DNA from: JAPKYZ01 sp033763835 | GTDB taxonomy: Bacteria > Acidobacteriota > Terriglobia > Bryobacterales > Bryobacteraceae | Direction: 5' to 3' | DNA length: 64,000 bases | Assembly (NCBI GenBank): GCA_033763835.1 | Contig: JANRJS010000024.1 | Coordinates: 1 to 64,000 of the forward strand | Part shown: positions 56,662-64,000 of the stretch, piece after piece | How the letters are laid out: each line of letters begins with the position of its first letter | How positions within the stretch are numbered: the stretch's first letter is position 1 | Notes under the pieces: model-generated | Seen by the model: only the letters and a program-made list of their open reading frames with translations | Told to the model about the DNA's origin: nothing | Database searches by the model: none | Translations under genes and position numbers: made by a program

Positions 56662-57883
56662 TGGGCGCGACGCGAGGGATCAGAGCAAAGTACAGCGCCG
56701 TGCCCACGACGACCACTCCCGACGTGACGGCGAACGCCAAGAAGAACGATCCGGTGCGGTCCACGACAAAACCGGTGAGCCAAGGGCTGACGACGCCGCC
56801 CAGATTGCCAAAGCCGTTTTGAATCCCGGTCCACCGGCCCGCCGCTTCGCGCCCGGCGAGCGTCTGCGTGATCGCCCAATTGTTCGACGAGGCGAATCCC
56901 ATCGACACACCCGCCGCCATCACCACGCCGAGCGCGATCACCGGATTCGGCGCGCTCGCGAACAGCAGCAAGCCGGCCACTCCGAACATCCCGCCGCAGT
57001 AGAAGCCCTTGCGGATCCAGGTGGCGCTGCGTCCCGATCGAATGAGTTTGTCGGACCACCATCCGGTGAACATGCTCGAAGCGCCTAACAACCAAAATGG
57101 CAGCGAGCCCATCACCGCCATACGCTCTTGCGAGAATCCGCGCTCCATCACCAGGAAGGGCGGAAACCAGAAAATCAGGAAGTACCACGCATAGTTGAGC
57201 GCGAATAGCCCGAGCATCGTTCCCCAGCACTCGCGCCGGGCGAGAATCGCGCCGAAACCGATCAGCTTAGGAGCCGCCTCGGCCAAGGGGTCGTGACGCT
57301 CTTTCGACTCCCAGATCAGCCACGGCAGCAGCCAAATCAGCCCGCCCAGGCCCATTCCGATGAACAGGAACCGCCAGCCGAATTTCGCCACCAGCAATCC
57401 GCCGATTAAGGTCGAGAGCGCGGGGCCCATCTTCGAAAAGCAATCGATCAGCGCGTTCGGCACGCCGCGCTGTTCCGGAGGAAATCGAGTGGCGATGACG
57501 CGCGAATAGGCCGGATACGCTACGCTTTCGCCGATGCCGAGGATCAGACGCAGCAGCAGCAGGCTGGCGAACCCCGTGGCGAATCCCGTCAATCCCGTAG
57601 CCACGGTCCACACGGCGAACCCGATGCCCAGCACCCACTTCACGTCGAACCGGTCCACCAGCCAGCCCGCCGGAATCTGCAGCGCGGCGTAGGTCCAGAA
57701 GAAGGCGGAGGCGAGCCGCCCGAGATTCTCGGCGTTTAATCCTAATTCGCCGCGCATCTGCGGCATGGCGATCGCCAGCGCGCCGCGATCGACGTAATTC
57801 AGGAACACCGAGATGGCCAGCATCCAGACGCCCCATTGCGTGGTCTGCCAGATGCGTTGTTGCGAGACGGGCATGGTCTTCAT
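56609..57883 (-). CDS. MFS transporter (anion:cation symporter type)
   Basis: 424 residues from the ATG at 57883 (GTG at 57892 also open); 12 transmembrane helices. The NYVDRGALAIAMPQM opening, GWLVDRFDVKWVL loop and YPAYSRVIATRFPPEQRG block point to the ACS family, which moves sugar acids such as galactonate or hexuronate. The mannonate dehydratase-like gene in the window could be metabolically related, but is 4.5 kb away. Confidence 0.9.
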   Translation of the reverse strand: MKTMPVSQQRIWQTTQWGVWMLAISVFLNYVDRGALAIAMPQMRGELGLNAENLGRLASAFFWTYAALQIPAGWLVDRFDVKWVLGIGFAVWTVATGLTGFATGFASLLLLRLILGIGESVAYPAYSRVIATRFPPEQRGVPNALIDCFSKMGPALSTLIGGLLVAKFGWRFLFIGMGLGGLIWLLPWLIWESKERHDPLAEAAPKLIGFGAILARRECWGTMLGLFALNYAWYFLIFWFPPFLVMERGFSQERMAVMGSLPFWLLGASSMFTGWWSDKLIRSGRSATWIRKGFYCGGMFGVAGLLLFASAPNPVIALGVVMAAGVSMGFASSNNWAITQTLAGREAAGRWTGIQNGFGNLGGVVSPWLTGFVVDRTGSFFLAFAVTSGVVVVGTALYFALIPRVAPIKWVSAPSAEATGRAAD

Positions 57884-57917
57884 TGGTATCACGACCGGGC
57901 TTTACGAACCTTCACAA

Positions 57918-58790
57918 ATGTTTAGATTTCGCGCGGCGCTTCGCTATGCGCCCGGCGAAACTTTTGGAACTTTCCGCCGTCTCACCCGCAAGTACCACTT
58001 GAGGAACGAACAAGAGTTCTGGGATATCTACGAACGGAACCAGCCCGGCCTCTACCGGTATGCGTTGCATCTGACGCGGGACCGGGCGCAGGCCGACGAC
58101 ATCGTGCAGGAGACGTTTCTCGCGCTGATTCGCAAGCCCAACGCGTGGGATCCCGAGCGGGGAGGCGTGCGCTCGTATCTTTACGGCGTCGTGCGTAATC
58201 AGGCGCGCCGTTATTGGGACGAACGGCATTCCGGCGAATTGCCGGAAGACTTGCCCGCGCCCGAACGCATGTTCGACGATTTGGCCCGGCGCGAGAGCGA
58301 GAAAGAGGTTCGCAGCGCGGTCGCCACCGTGCCCAGCGTCTATCGCGACGCTCTGCGGCTTTGCGATATCGAGGAGAAGAGTTACGACGAAGCGGCGGCG
58401 GCGCTCGACTTGCCGGTCGGCACGGTTCGTTCGCGATTGAGCCGCGGGCGCGCTCTGCTGGGGCGGAAGTTAAAGGCGCGGCGGTGGTGGATCGGCGCGT
58501 TGGCATTGGTACCGGTGGCGGCGTGGATCGCCTTCACGCCCGCACCCGTTCCGCAGCGCGCCCGCACGCCGGCGACGGAGTTTCTGGTCCTCGATCCCAG
58601 CGTCCTCAGCGGAGTCCCGGACGGCTACGTGATGCGCATGAAGGTGCCGGGTGCGACGTTGCGGCAACTGGGTATGCCGCTCGGCGAAGAAATGCACGAC
58701 ACCCGCATCGAGGCGCAACTTTGGATCGAGGCGGACGTGTTGTTGGGCAACGACGGCAGGGCGCGAGCCATCCGGCTCGTGAGCCAATAA
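57918..58790 (+). CDS. ECF sigma factor fused to membrane anchor and exported domain
   Basis: 290 residues from the ATG at 57918 (the open frame reaches back into the MFS gene, but that part is antisense). Region 2: LYRYALHLTRDRAQADDIVQETFLALI. Region 4: VPSVYRDALRLCDIEEKSYDEAAAALDLPVGTVRSRLSRGR. Near residue 193 comes a transmembrane helix (WWIGALALVPVAAWIAF) and then about 75 exported residues (GYVMRMKVPGATLRQLG, ADVLLGNDGRARAIRLVS), similar to the tails of acidobacterial anti-sigma proteins. It reads as a sigma/anti-sigma fusion. Confidence 0.88.
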   Translation: MFRFRAALRYAPGETFGTFRRLTRKYHLRNEQEFWDIYERNQPGLYRYALHLTRDRAQADDIVQETFLALIRKPNAWDPERGGVRSYLYGVVRNQARRYWDERHSGELPEDLPAPERMFDDLARRESEKEVRSAVATVPSVYRDALRLCDIEEKSYDEAAAALDLPVGTVRSRLSRGRALLGRKLKARRWWIGALALVPVAAWIAFTPAPVPQRARTPATEFLVLDPSVLSGVPDGYVMRMKVPGATLRQLGMPLGEEMHDTRIEAQLWIEADVLLGNDGRARAIRLVSQ

Positions 58791-58823
58791 GATTAGTTCG
58801 AAAAATCAAGGGAGAAATCGGGA

Positions 58824-59684
58824 ATGAAAAAGACTTTGTTGGGATTGGCGTCGGCGGGCGTTCTGCTGGCGCAAGAGGATGTGATCCGCTTCCGTACGGG
58901 CGCGGTGGGACTTCCGCCGGGCGGTCCGGCGATCATGATGTTCGACGGCCACGGCGGACCGTTGAACACCGTGAAGGGCGCGCCGTATCAGGCCGACATT
59001 ACCTCGGAGTCCACTCAGACTCTCGCCGACGGAAACCGGATCGTGAATAAGACGTCGTCTTCGTTCGCCCGCGACGGCGAAGGCCGGACGCGGCGCGAAA
59101 TCGGCCCAGACGAACACAAGATGATCATGATCGACGATCCGGTGGCGGGCGTGCATTACGTCCTCGACCCGCGAGAGAAAACGGCGCGGAAGATGACGAT
59201 TCCCAGGGGCGAGGGCGCGATGGCGATCGCCCGTTCGAAAGAGCGCGCTTCCTGGACGGCGGCGGACTCCGTGGAGGTTCGCACGCCCGCGCCCGGACAG
59301 ATCATGGTGAACCGCCAAGTGATCCGCATGTCGGGCGACAACGCGAACGTGAAGACGGAGCAACTCGGCAAGTCTACGATGGAGGGCGTCGCCGTCACCG
59401 GCACTCGGACGACGATGACGATTCCGGCGGGCGAGATGGGCAACGAACGCGCGATTACCGTGACCAGCGAACAGTGGGTGTCCGACGAATTGCAGACCAC
59501 GATTTCGTCGAAACGCAGCGATCCGCGGATGGGCGAATCGTCGATGCGCGCAACTAACCTGCGGCGCGGCGAACCCGCGCGCTATCTGTTCGAAGTGCCC
59601 TCGGATTACAAGGTCGTCGAGGGAGGCGGGCCGGGCATGCAAATCGAACGCAGGATCGAACGCAAAGGACCGCCGATTCTGTAA
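58824..59684 (+). CDS. Exported protein of unknown function, partner of the fused sigma factor
   Basis: 286 residues with a short signal peptide (LLGLASAGVLLAQ). Recognisable phrases VKGAPYQADITSEST, LADGNRIV, RDGEGRTRRE, TRTTMTIPAGEMGNE and SDPRMGES match a group of exported acidobacterial proteins I know only as hypothetical. 33 bp downstream of the fused ECF factor and probably under its control. ATG start with GGGAGAAATCGGG upstream. Confidence 0.85.
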   Translation: MKKTLLGLASAGVLLAQEDVIRFRTGAVGLPPGGPAIMMFDGHGGPLNTVKGAPYQADITSESTQTLADGNRIVNKTSSSFARDGEGRTRREIGPDEHKMIMIDDPVAGVHYVLDPREKTARKMTIPRGEGAMAIARSKERASWTAADSVEVRTPAPGQIMVNRQVIRMSGDNANVKTEQLGKSTMEGVAVTGTRTTMTIPAGEMGNERAITVTSEQWVSDELQTTISSKRSDPRMGESSMRATNLRRGEPARYLFEVPSDYKVVEGGGPGMQIERRIERKGPPIL

Positions 59685-59722
59685 CCGTCCCGCAATCCGC
59701 GTTCGCTACACTCCCAAGTGCA

Positions 59723-60277
59723 TTGCGCACCGCGGACGTAATCGAACTCGTACAACCGTTTCACGACGACGGCGACGAGGCCGCGCTCAAGAGCAAGGAG
59801 TTGGTCCTCCGGCTGCTTGATCACGGTTCGTCGCCGTTTTCGCGCGATCACTTTACTCCCGGCCACATCACCGGTACAGCCGTGGTAGTGTCTCCGAAAA
59901 AAGACCGCTTCTTGCTGGTCCATCACCGCCGCCTGGACCGATGGTTGCTGCCCGGCGGCCATGTCGAGGAATCCGACGCACACGTTTGGGACACTGCGCG
60001 CCGAGAGGCAATCGAGGAGACGGGCGTCGAACTCGCGCCCGAGGAGCGTCCGCAGCTGGTCGGCATCGACGTCCACGGTATTCCGGCCAGTGTGAAGAAA
60101 GCCGAGCCGTACCACCTGCACCACGACCTGATTTTCCGGTTTTTTGCCAGGTCGGAGCGGTTGCTCGGCTCCGAAGAAGCTCGCGAGGTGCTGTGGTGCG
60201 CCGTCTCGCAATTTCAGTTGTACGGACTCCCGGTGTCCATCCGCCGTAGCGTGTTGCGGGCGTTATGGGGGTGGTGA
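59723..60277 (+). CDS. NUDIX hydrolase
   Basis: 184 residues. The NUDIX box reads GGHVEESDAHVWDTARREAIEETG, the variant with one extra residue between the first acidic position and REAxEE, as seen in some other members. Hydrolyses a nucleoside diphosphate derivative. TTG start. Overlaps the next gene by 13 bp. Confidence 0.9.
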   Translation: MRTADVIELVQPFHDDGDEAALKSKELVLRLLDHGSSPFSRDHFTPGHITGTAVVVSPKKDRFLLVHHRRLDRWLLPGGHVEESDAHVWDTARREAIEETGVELAPEERPQLVGIDVHGIPASVKKAEPYHLHHDLIFRFFARSERLLGSEEAREVLWCAVSQFQLYGLPVSIRRSVLRALWGW

Positions 60278-60687
60278 GAGAACTCGGCTTGGGTGCGGCG
60301 ATCGGCCTCGCGCTTGCCACGCTGGTGGCTCTAGCGGGCCACGTCGCGATCGGGTGGCGATGGTGGGAAAGCGAACCGCGATCCCTGGTGTGGCCGATCG
60401 CGCCACTGTTCGAGGAATTGGCGCTGCGCGGCCCGGCGTTCTTTTGGGGAGTCCGACGCTACGGCACGCGGGCGGCGCAGACGGCGAGTATCGGCGCGTC
60501 GGCGGCGATCTATCTGGCGATGGGCTGGTCGCTGTCGGGGATCGTGGCGGGTCCGGCGATCGGCGCTTGGATCTTCACGATTCTCGCCTTGGGCCGCGAG
60601 AGCATGTGGACGCCGCTCGCCGCGCACTGGGCGTTTACGTTCGCGATGGATAACGGCCCGGCGATCGCGCGGCGGCTGGTGGATTAA
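60265..60687 (+). CDS. Small CPBP-like membrane protein
   Basis: 140 residues with three to four hydrophobic helices. EELALRG (Glu50, Glu51, Arg55) matches motif 1 (EExxxR) of CPBP/Rce1-type intramembrane proteases, and His121 in AAHWAF could be the last motif. The middle F-x3-H motif is not seen, and the length is short, so this is a divergent or degenerate member. Convergent overlap of 4 bp with the NmrA-type gene. Confidence 0.6.
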   Translation: MGVVRELGLGAAIGLALATLVALAGHVAIGWRWWESEPRSLVWPIAPLFEELALRGPAFFWGVRRYGTRAAQTASIGASAAIYLAMGWSLSGIVAGPAIGAWIFTILALGRESMWTPLAAHWAFTFAMDNGPAIARRLVD

Positions 60688-61538
60688 CTCAACGCCTGCG
60701 CGAAAAACTCGCGCGCGGTGGTCGGCATGCGGCGCGGCGTGCCTTCATAAACCAGCTTGCCCGCGTCCGCCGCCTCGAACATCTCCTGATATAGCGCCGC
60801 GAAAGAAGGCGTCAGGCCAAAGCTCTCAAAGGTCGATTTCGCCGTTTCGATGGGCAGGAAGTGGTACTTCACCTCGCGGCCTAACGCCGCACCGATCGCC
60901 TCCGCGATCTCTTCCGGAGCGTAGTCCTTCGGTCCCGCGAGATCCCGCACCTCGACGCCTTTAGTTCCGCCGAGAAGCGCTTCCGCCGCCGCCGCTCCAA
61001 TGTCCGGAGTGGCGATCATCGGAATCGCCACTCCCGAGCGAAGGAAACCCGGCAGAACGCCTTGCTCTCGCGCGACAGGCACGCTTTGCAGCCAGTTGTC
61101 GAGGAAGTAGCAGGGCCGAAGGAAAATCGCGTTGTCGAGCCGGTCGCGCATCATTTGCTCGGCCACGTACCCTGTCTGGATCGGACCCGTACCGCTCGGC
61201 CATTGCGCGCCGACCGTAGAAAGGTACACGGAGACTCCCACTCGCCCTTCCCACGCCGCGCGGGTTAGGCTTTCGGCGACCTTGCGGCGATCGCCGAGAT
61301 AGTCGTCCGAACGGGACTCGGGCGGCGTCATCAGGAACGCGCCTTTCGCGCCGATCATGATCTTCGCCAGAGCCACCGAGTCCTCGAGATCGGCGACTGC
61401 GATTTTCGCGCCCAGCTTTTGGAGGGGTTCCGCCTTCGCTTCGTTGCGCACTACCGCCGTCACCGGAGCGCCCGCCGCCAAAAGTTCGCGGACCACGGTG
61501 GATCCCACGTTCCCCGTCGCACCGGTGACGACGAACAT
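60684..61538 (-). CDS. NmrA-like NAD(P)-binding protein
   Basis: 284 residues from the ATG at 61538, overlapping the upstream stop by one base (TAATG). FVVTGATGNVGSTVV is the cofactor loop; ESRSDDYLGDRR and STVGAQWPSGTGPIQTGYVAEQMM follow. No YxxxK motif, as expected for atypical NmrA-type SDRs, which often sense NADPH redox state or act as quinone/azo reductases. Confidence 0.88.
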   Translation of the reverse strand: MFVVTGATGNVGSTVVRELLAAGAPVTAVVRNEAKAEPLQKLGAKIAVADLEDSVALAKIMIGAKGAFLMTPPESRSDDYLGDRRKVAESLTRAAWEGRVGVSVYLSTVGAQWPSGTGPIQTGYVAEQMMRDRLDNAIFLRPCYFLDNWLQSVPVAREQGVLPGFLRSGVAIPMIATPDIGAAAAEALLGGTKGVEVRDLAGPKDYAPEEIAEAIGAALGREVKYHFLPIETAKSTFESFGLTPSFAALYQEMFEAADAGKLVYEGTPRRMPTTAREFFAQALS

Positions 61539-62680
61539 TAGGCGTCCACCATCTGGATCAGAGCTCGAATGTAGCCGAACGCGAACGCGAACGCCTGCAA
61601 GCCGCCTTTGTCGCCTTCGATGTGCGGCACGTGATCGGGCATCAGCATTCCGTCGTAACCTGCGGCCTTGTACGCCTTGATGCACTTGATGAAATCGATA
61701 TCGCCGTCGTCGGGGAAGGTCTCCTGGAAGTTGTTCATCTTCCCTTTGATATTGCGGAAGTGCACGTTGAAAATCTTTTTCCGCTTCCCGAAATAGTCGA
61801 TGTAGTGGAAGATTTGCTCGGCCGGTTTTTCGAGACCTTCGCAAACCGTGCCCTGGCAGAAATTCAAGCCGTGATACGGACTCGGTTTGATCTCGACGAA
61901 CTTTTTGAACCCCTCGCCGTCGAGCGCGGTAAACACGCCGCGCCAGCCCTTATCTTTCGGCATCATCGGGTCCTGTGGGTGGCAAGCGATCTTCACCTTC
62001 TCTTCGGTCGCTACCGGCACCACGCGTTCGAGGAAGTAGGTAATGCGTTCCCAGTACTGCGCGTTCGACACCGGCCCCGCTTCCGTCAATGGCGGGTCCT
62101 GCTTGCCGATCGCGTAGTTGAAGGTCGATAGCTCCGCGCCGCCGCGTCCGTAAGTCTTCGGCGTGCGCACCACGCCCAGGATCGACATGTTGTATTTCGC
62201 CGAAGGAATCCCCGCTTTCGCGATATTGCGAATGATGTTCTGGATGTCCTCGATCGCCTTGTCGCGGCTCACGGTGAGCCCAGGCATGTCGGGCGCCATA
62301 ATCGCCGCGTACTCGGCGCGCGTGATGTAAGCCGAGCTTAGGGGCAGGGGCACCATCTCAAGCGTCATACCGGCCTTCTCGACCCGGTCGCGCATTTGCG
62401 AAAGATTGTCGACCGACCACTTCTCGTCGAGTCGGCGCGACGGCAAATCGGAGCACAGATGCGTCACGCCTAGCGCGGAGCAGATCTTCAAACCCTCGGG
62501 TGTCGAGGCGAATCCGTGCTGCGTGGCGAGTTTCATCTTGCCCGCGCGCAGATCGCGGCGCGGCGTGGGTACCGGGTCTTGCGGCATTGCGCTAGCCGCC
62601 TCCGGCGGCATGGCCGCAAGATGCGATTCGGCCGCCCAAGCGCCGGCGGAGGCGATTTGGAAAAATTGTCGTCGGTCCAT
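61538..62680 (-). CDS. Exported mannonate dehydratase-like TIM-barrel protein
   Basis: 380 residues. The start MDRRQFFQIASAGAWA is a Tat-type signal. The core matches UxuA-like sequences: CHPQDPMM, FCQGTVCEG, FNVHFRNIKG, EDGDIDF-type DDGDIDF, and PDHVPHIEGDKGG. UxuA makes 2-keto-3-deoxygluconate from mannonate in the cytoplasm; this exported form may use another substrate. Coupled to the NmrA-like gene. Confidence 0.82.
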   Translation of the reverse strand: MDRRQFFQIASAGAWAAESHLAAMPPEAASAMPQDPVPTPRRDLRAGKMKLATQHGFASTPEGLKICSALGVTHLCSDLPSRRLDEKWSVDNLSQMRDRVEKAGMTLEMVPLPLSSAYITRAEYAAIMAPDMPGLTVSRDKAIEDIQNIIRNIAKAGIPSAKYNMSILGVVRTPKTYGRGGAELSTFNYAIGKQDPPLTEAGPVSNAQYWERITYFLERVVPVATEEKVKIACHPQDPMMPKDKGWRGVFTALDGEGFKKFVEIKPSPYHGLNFCQGTVCEGLEKPAEQIFHYIDYFGKRKKIFNVHFRNIKGKMNNFQETFPDDGDIDFIKCIKAYKAAGYDGMLMPDHVPHIEGDKGGLQAFAFAFGYIRALIQMVDA

Positions 62681-62711
62681 CGCCCCAAACTATATCGCGA
62701 GTAAACTGCGG

Positions 62712-63383
62712 TTGTTGAGTCCGATTCTGCTGATTCTCGCGCTTGACCCCACCGCCGCGAAGGCCGTCGAGTATCTTGCGGAGCACGTCCCGCGCTGGCC
62801 GCGCGAGAACGGCTGTTTTTCCTGTCACCACAACGGCGACGGCGCTCGGGCGTTGCTGGCGGCTAGACGGCGCGGCTATCGAGTGCCGGAAGAGGCGCTG
62901 CGAGAGACGCTCAATTGGCTGGCGCATCCGGAGCGTTGGGACCAGTCGGCGAAGCATCCGCAGGCGAGCGATAAGAAGCTCGCGCGAATTCAGTTCGCCG
63001 TTGCCGCGCGTGAGGCAGGCTTGCAGCGGGACATGATCGGGGAGAGGCCGGACGACACGCCGGGCGGTCCGATTACGTGGGGTAAAGAACTCGCGACCGC
63101 CCTGATCGAGAAGCGGCGGCCGCCCGCACCGGCGCGCCAGAATCCCGACGGCGGCTGGGGATCGCGCAACGGCACACCTTCGGAGGCTTTCGATACGGCG
63201 GTGGCCTTGTTGGCCATCGACGACAACGCCGCGACCGCTCGCGGTCGGGCGTATCTTGCCCGCACGCAAACCGAGGATGGAAGTTGGTCCGAAACCACGC
63301 GCCCGCCCGGCGCTTCGAGCTACGCGCATCGAGTCTCGACTACTGCGTGGGCGCTGCTGGCGCTACTTCACACGGAAAACTAG
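62712..63383 (+). CDS. Exported CxxCH / cyclase-repeat protein
   Basis: About 223 residues from a TTG at 62712 (62715 also possible; frame open upstream but antisense to the neighbour). Hydrophobic N-terminus (LLSPILLILAL), then CFSCHH, a c-type-haem-like CxxCH motif. Two later repeats (NPDGGWGSRNGTPSEAFDTAVALLA and TEDGSWSETTRP...TTAWALLAL) resemble terpenoid-cyclase/prenyltransferase alpha-helix repeats. No catalytic DxDD is seen. Function unknown. Confidence 0.65.
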   Translation: MLSPILLILALDPTAAKAVEYLAEHVPRWPRENGCFSCHHNGDGARALLAARRRGYRVPEEALRETLNWLAHPERWDQSAKHPQASDKKLARIQFAVAAREAGLQRDMIGERPDDTPGGPITWGKELATALIEKRRPPAPARQNPDGGWGSRNGTPSEAFDTAVALLAIDDNAATARGRAYLARTQTEDGSWSETTRPPGASSYAHRVSTTAWALLALLHTEN

Positions 63384-64000
63384 CGGCACTTCCTTCGCGT
63401 CGATCTTCTTCGTCACGCGGTCGAACACATCGACGTCGAAAGGCCGTCCTACTTTGTTACCCGCAAGGTCTTCGAGCCGCGTGTCGATCATGACTCGATA
63501 CTCGCCCTTGCGCCAAGGTTGCGGGGGGACGAATCGCCACTCGGTTTCGTTCGCCGCGACACTTGTTTCACCAGTCACGCCTTCAACGCGCAAGAGCCGT
63601 TCGAGAAGCGCGTGGTCGGCGGGTTCGGGCAGGGTAACTACGAGCGTCTCCCGAGTCCCGGCGCGGGGCGAAGAGACTTTCCAGTTCGCGGGGTCGAACG
63701 GTGCACGGTCCTCGTCTACCACGCGGAACTTCTTCTCGTGCGATCGCGCTAGAGGCTTGCCGCTGGCGTCGGCCCACTCGCGAGCGACAACCAGCGTGTA
63801 TGAGCGGCCCGTCTCCAGCGCTTCGCCGATCTCTTCCTTCGGCGTGACACCTCGCTTGATCCGCCCGGGATCGAAAAGGATCGTCAGGCGCGTCTGTCGC
63901 GGATCCCATAGCTCCTGATCGAGTTCGAGAAACGGAAGCTCTACCGGCTTGCCGCTCTCGTCGAGCAGCGCGATCCGCCTCCACGCTTCGCCCCGGCTCA
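63363..64000 (-). CDS. Partial exported Ig-like protein (5' end beyond window)
   Basis: At least 212 codons in one frame from the right edge to a stop at 63363; the start is outside the window. Phrases TRLTILFDPGRIKRGVTPKEEIGEALETG, YTLVVAREWADASGKPL and LEDLAGNKVGRPFDVDVF resemble SbsA-type Ig-like strands. It overlaps the convergent CxxCH gene by 21 bp. Function unknown. Confidence 0.6.
   Translation of the reverse strand, partial: SRGEAWRRIALLDESGKPVELPFLELDQELWDPRQTRLTILFDPGRIKRGVTPKEEIGEALETGRSYTLVVAREWADASGKPLARSHEKKFRVVDEDRAPFDPANWKVSSPRAGTRETLVVTLPEPADHALLERLLRVEGVTGETSVAANETEWRFVPPQPWRKGEYRVMIDTRLEDLAGNKVGRPFDVDVFDRVTKKIDAKEVPLVFRVK

Overview
The window reads as chromosomal DNA of an acidobacterium, probably near Bryobacterales/Solibacter. 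This is inferred from gene content and not from a marker tree. The pointers are a 1,092-residue TonB-dependent receptor with an N-terminal carboxypeptidase-regulatory domain, a DUF1501/PSD1 pair, a PEP-CTERM-like protein, a K+-independent-type membrane pyrophosphatase, high GC with many TTG/GTG starts, and housekeeping genes packed with 1-30 bp overlaps. No rRNA, tRNA, CRISPR array or complete insertion sequence was seen.

Layout. 0-3.5 kb: an SDR oxidoreductase, a split chromate transporter, and an infC operon on the minus strand. 3.5-6.9 kb: an accessory minus-strand cassette of lower GC, with a truncated AraC-type regulator and three (probably) exported proteins; the middle one carries the complete zinc-site pattern of LAS/MepA-type murein peptidases. 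7-15.6 kb: a dense plus-strand housekeeping run (Trm112, GT9, MsbA-like ABC exporter, yicC, gmk, rpoZ, coaBC, udg, tmk, holB, hfq). 15.6-24.3 kb: thioesterase, ssb, rsmB, two tandem Uma2 genes, rpe, bamD, a receiver protein, yajQ. 24.3-30.5 kb: purB, a metallo-hydrolase, a PEP-CTERM/DNRLRE-like protein with a promoter/inverted-repeat module, purS, mrp, AraC/VOC genes, and a ParD antitoxin whose ParE partner is frameshifted.

30.5-42.7 kb: the TonB-dependent receptor, a large exported alpha/beta hydrolase, tsaD, queA, and a tight four-gene run PSD1-DUF1501-ECF sigma-RskA-like anti-sigma. 42.9-46.7 kb: hppA, then a 1.3 kb segment with a cysteine-rich ORF and an exported protein; this segment is bounded by two 56-bp copies of the hppA 3' end. 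46.7-51.5 kb: a minus-strand rlmH-accD-D-aminoacylase-ABC-F run. 51.5-57.9 kb: an FHA-GAF-SpoIIE phosphatase, then a glycan-type cluster (GT2, DegT aminotransferase, epimerase, methyltransferase) facing an MFS transporter. 57.9-64 kb: an ECF sigma factor fused to a membrane segment and an exported domain, its exported neighbour, a NUDIX hydrolase, a CPBP-like mini protein, a Tat-exported mannonate dehydratase-like protein with an NmrA-type protein, a CxxCH/cyclase-repeat protein, and a truncated gene at the right edge.

The least explained parts are the 3.5-6.9 kb cassette, the segment between the hppA 3' repeats, and the sigma/exported-domain fusion. Motif and domain calls were made by eye; no database search was run.
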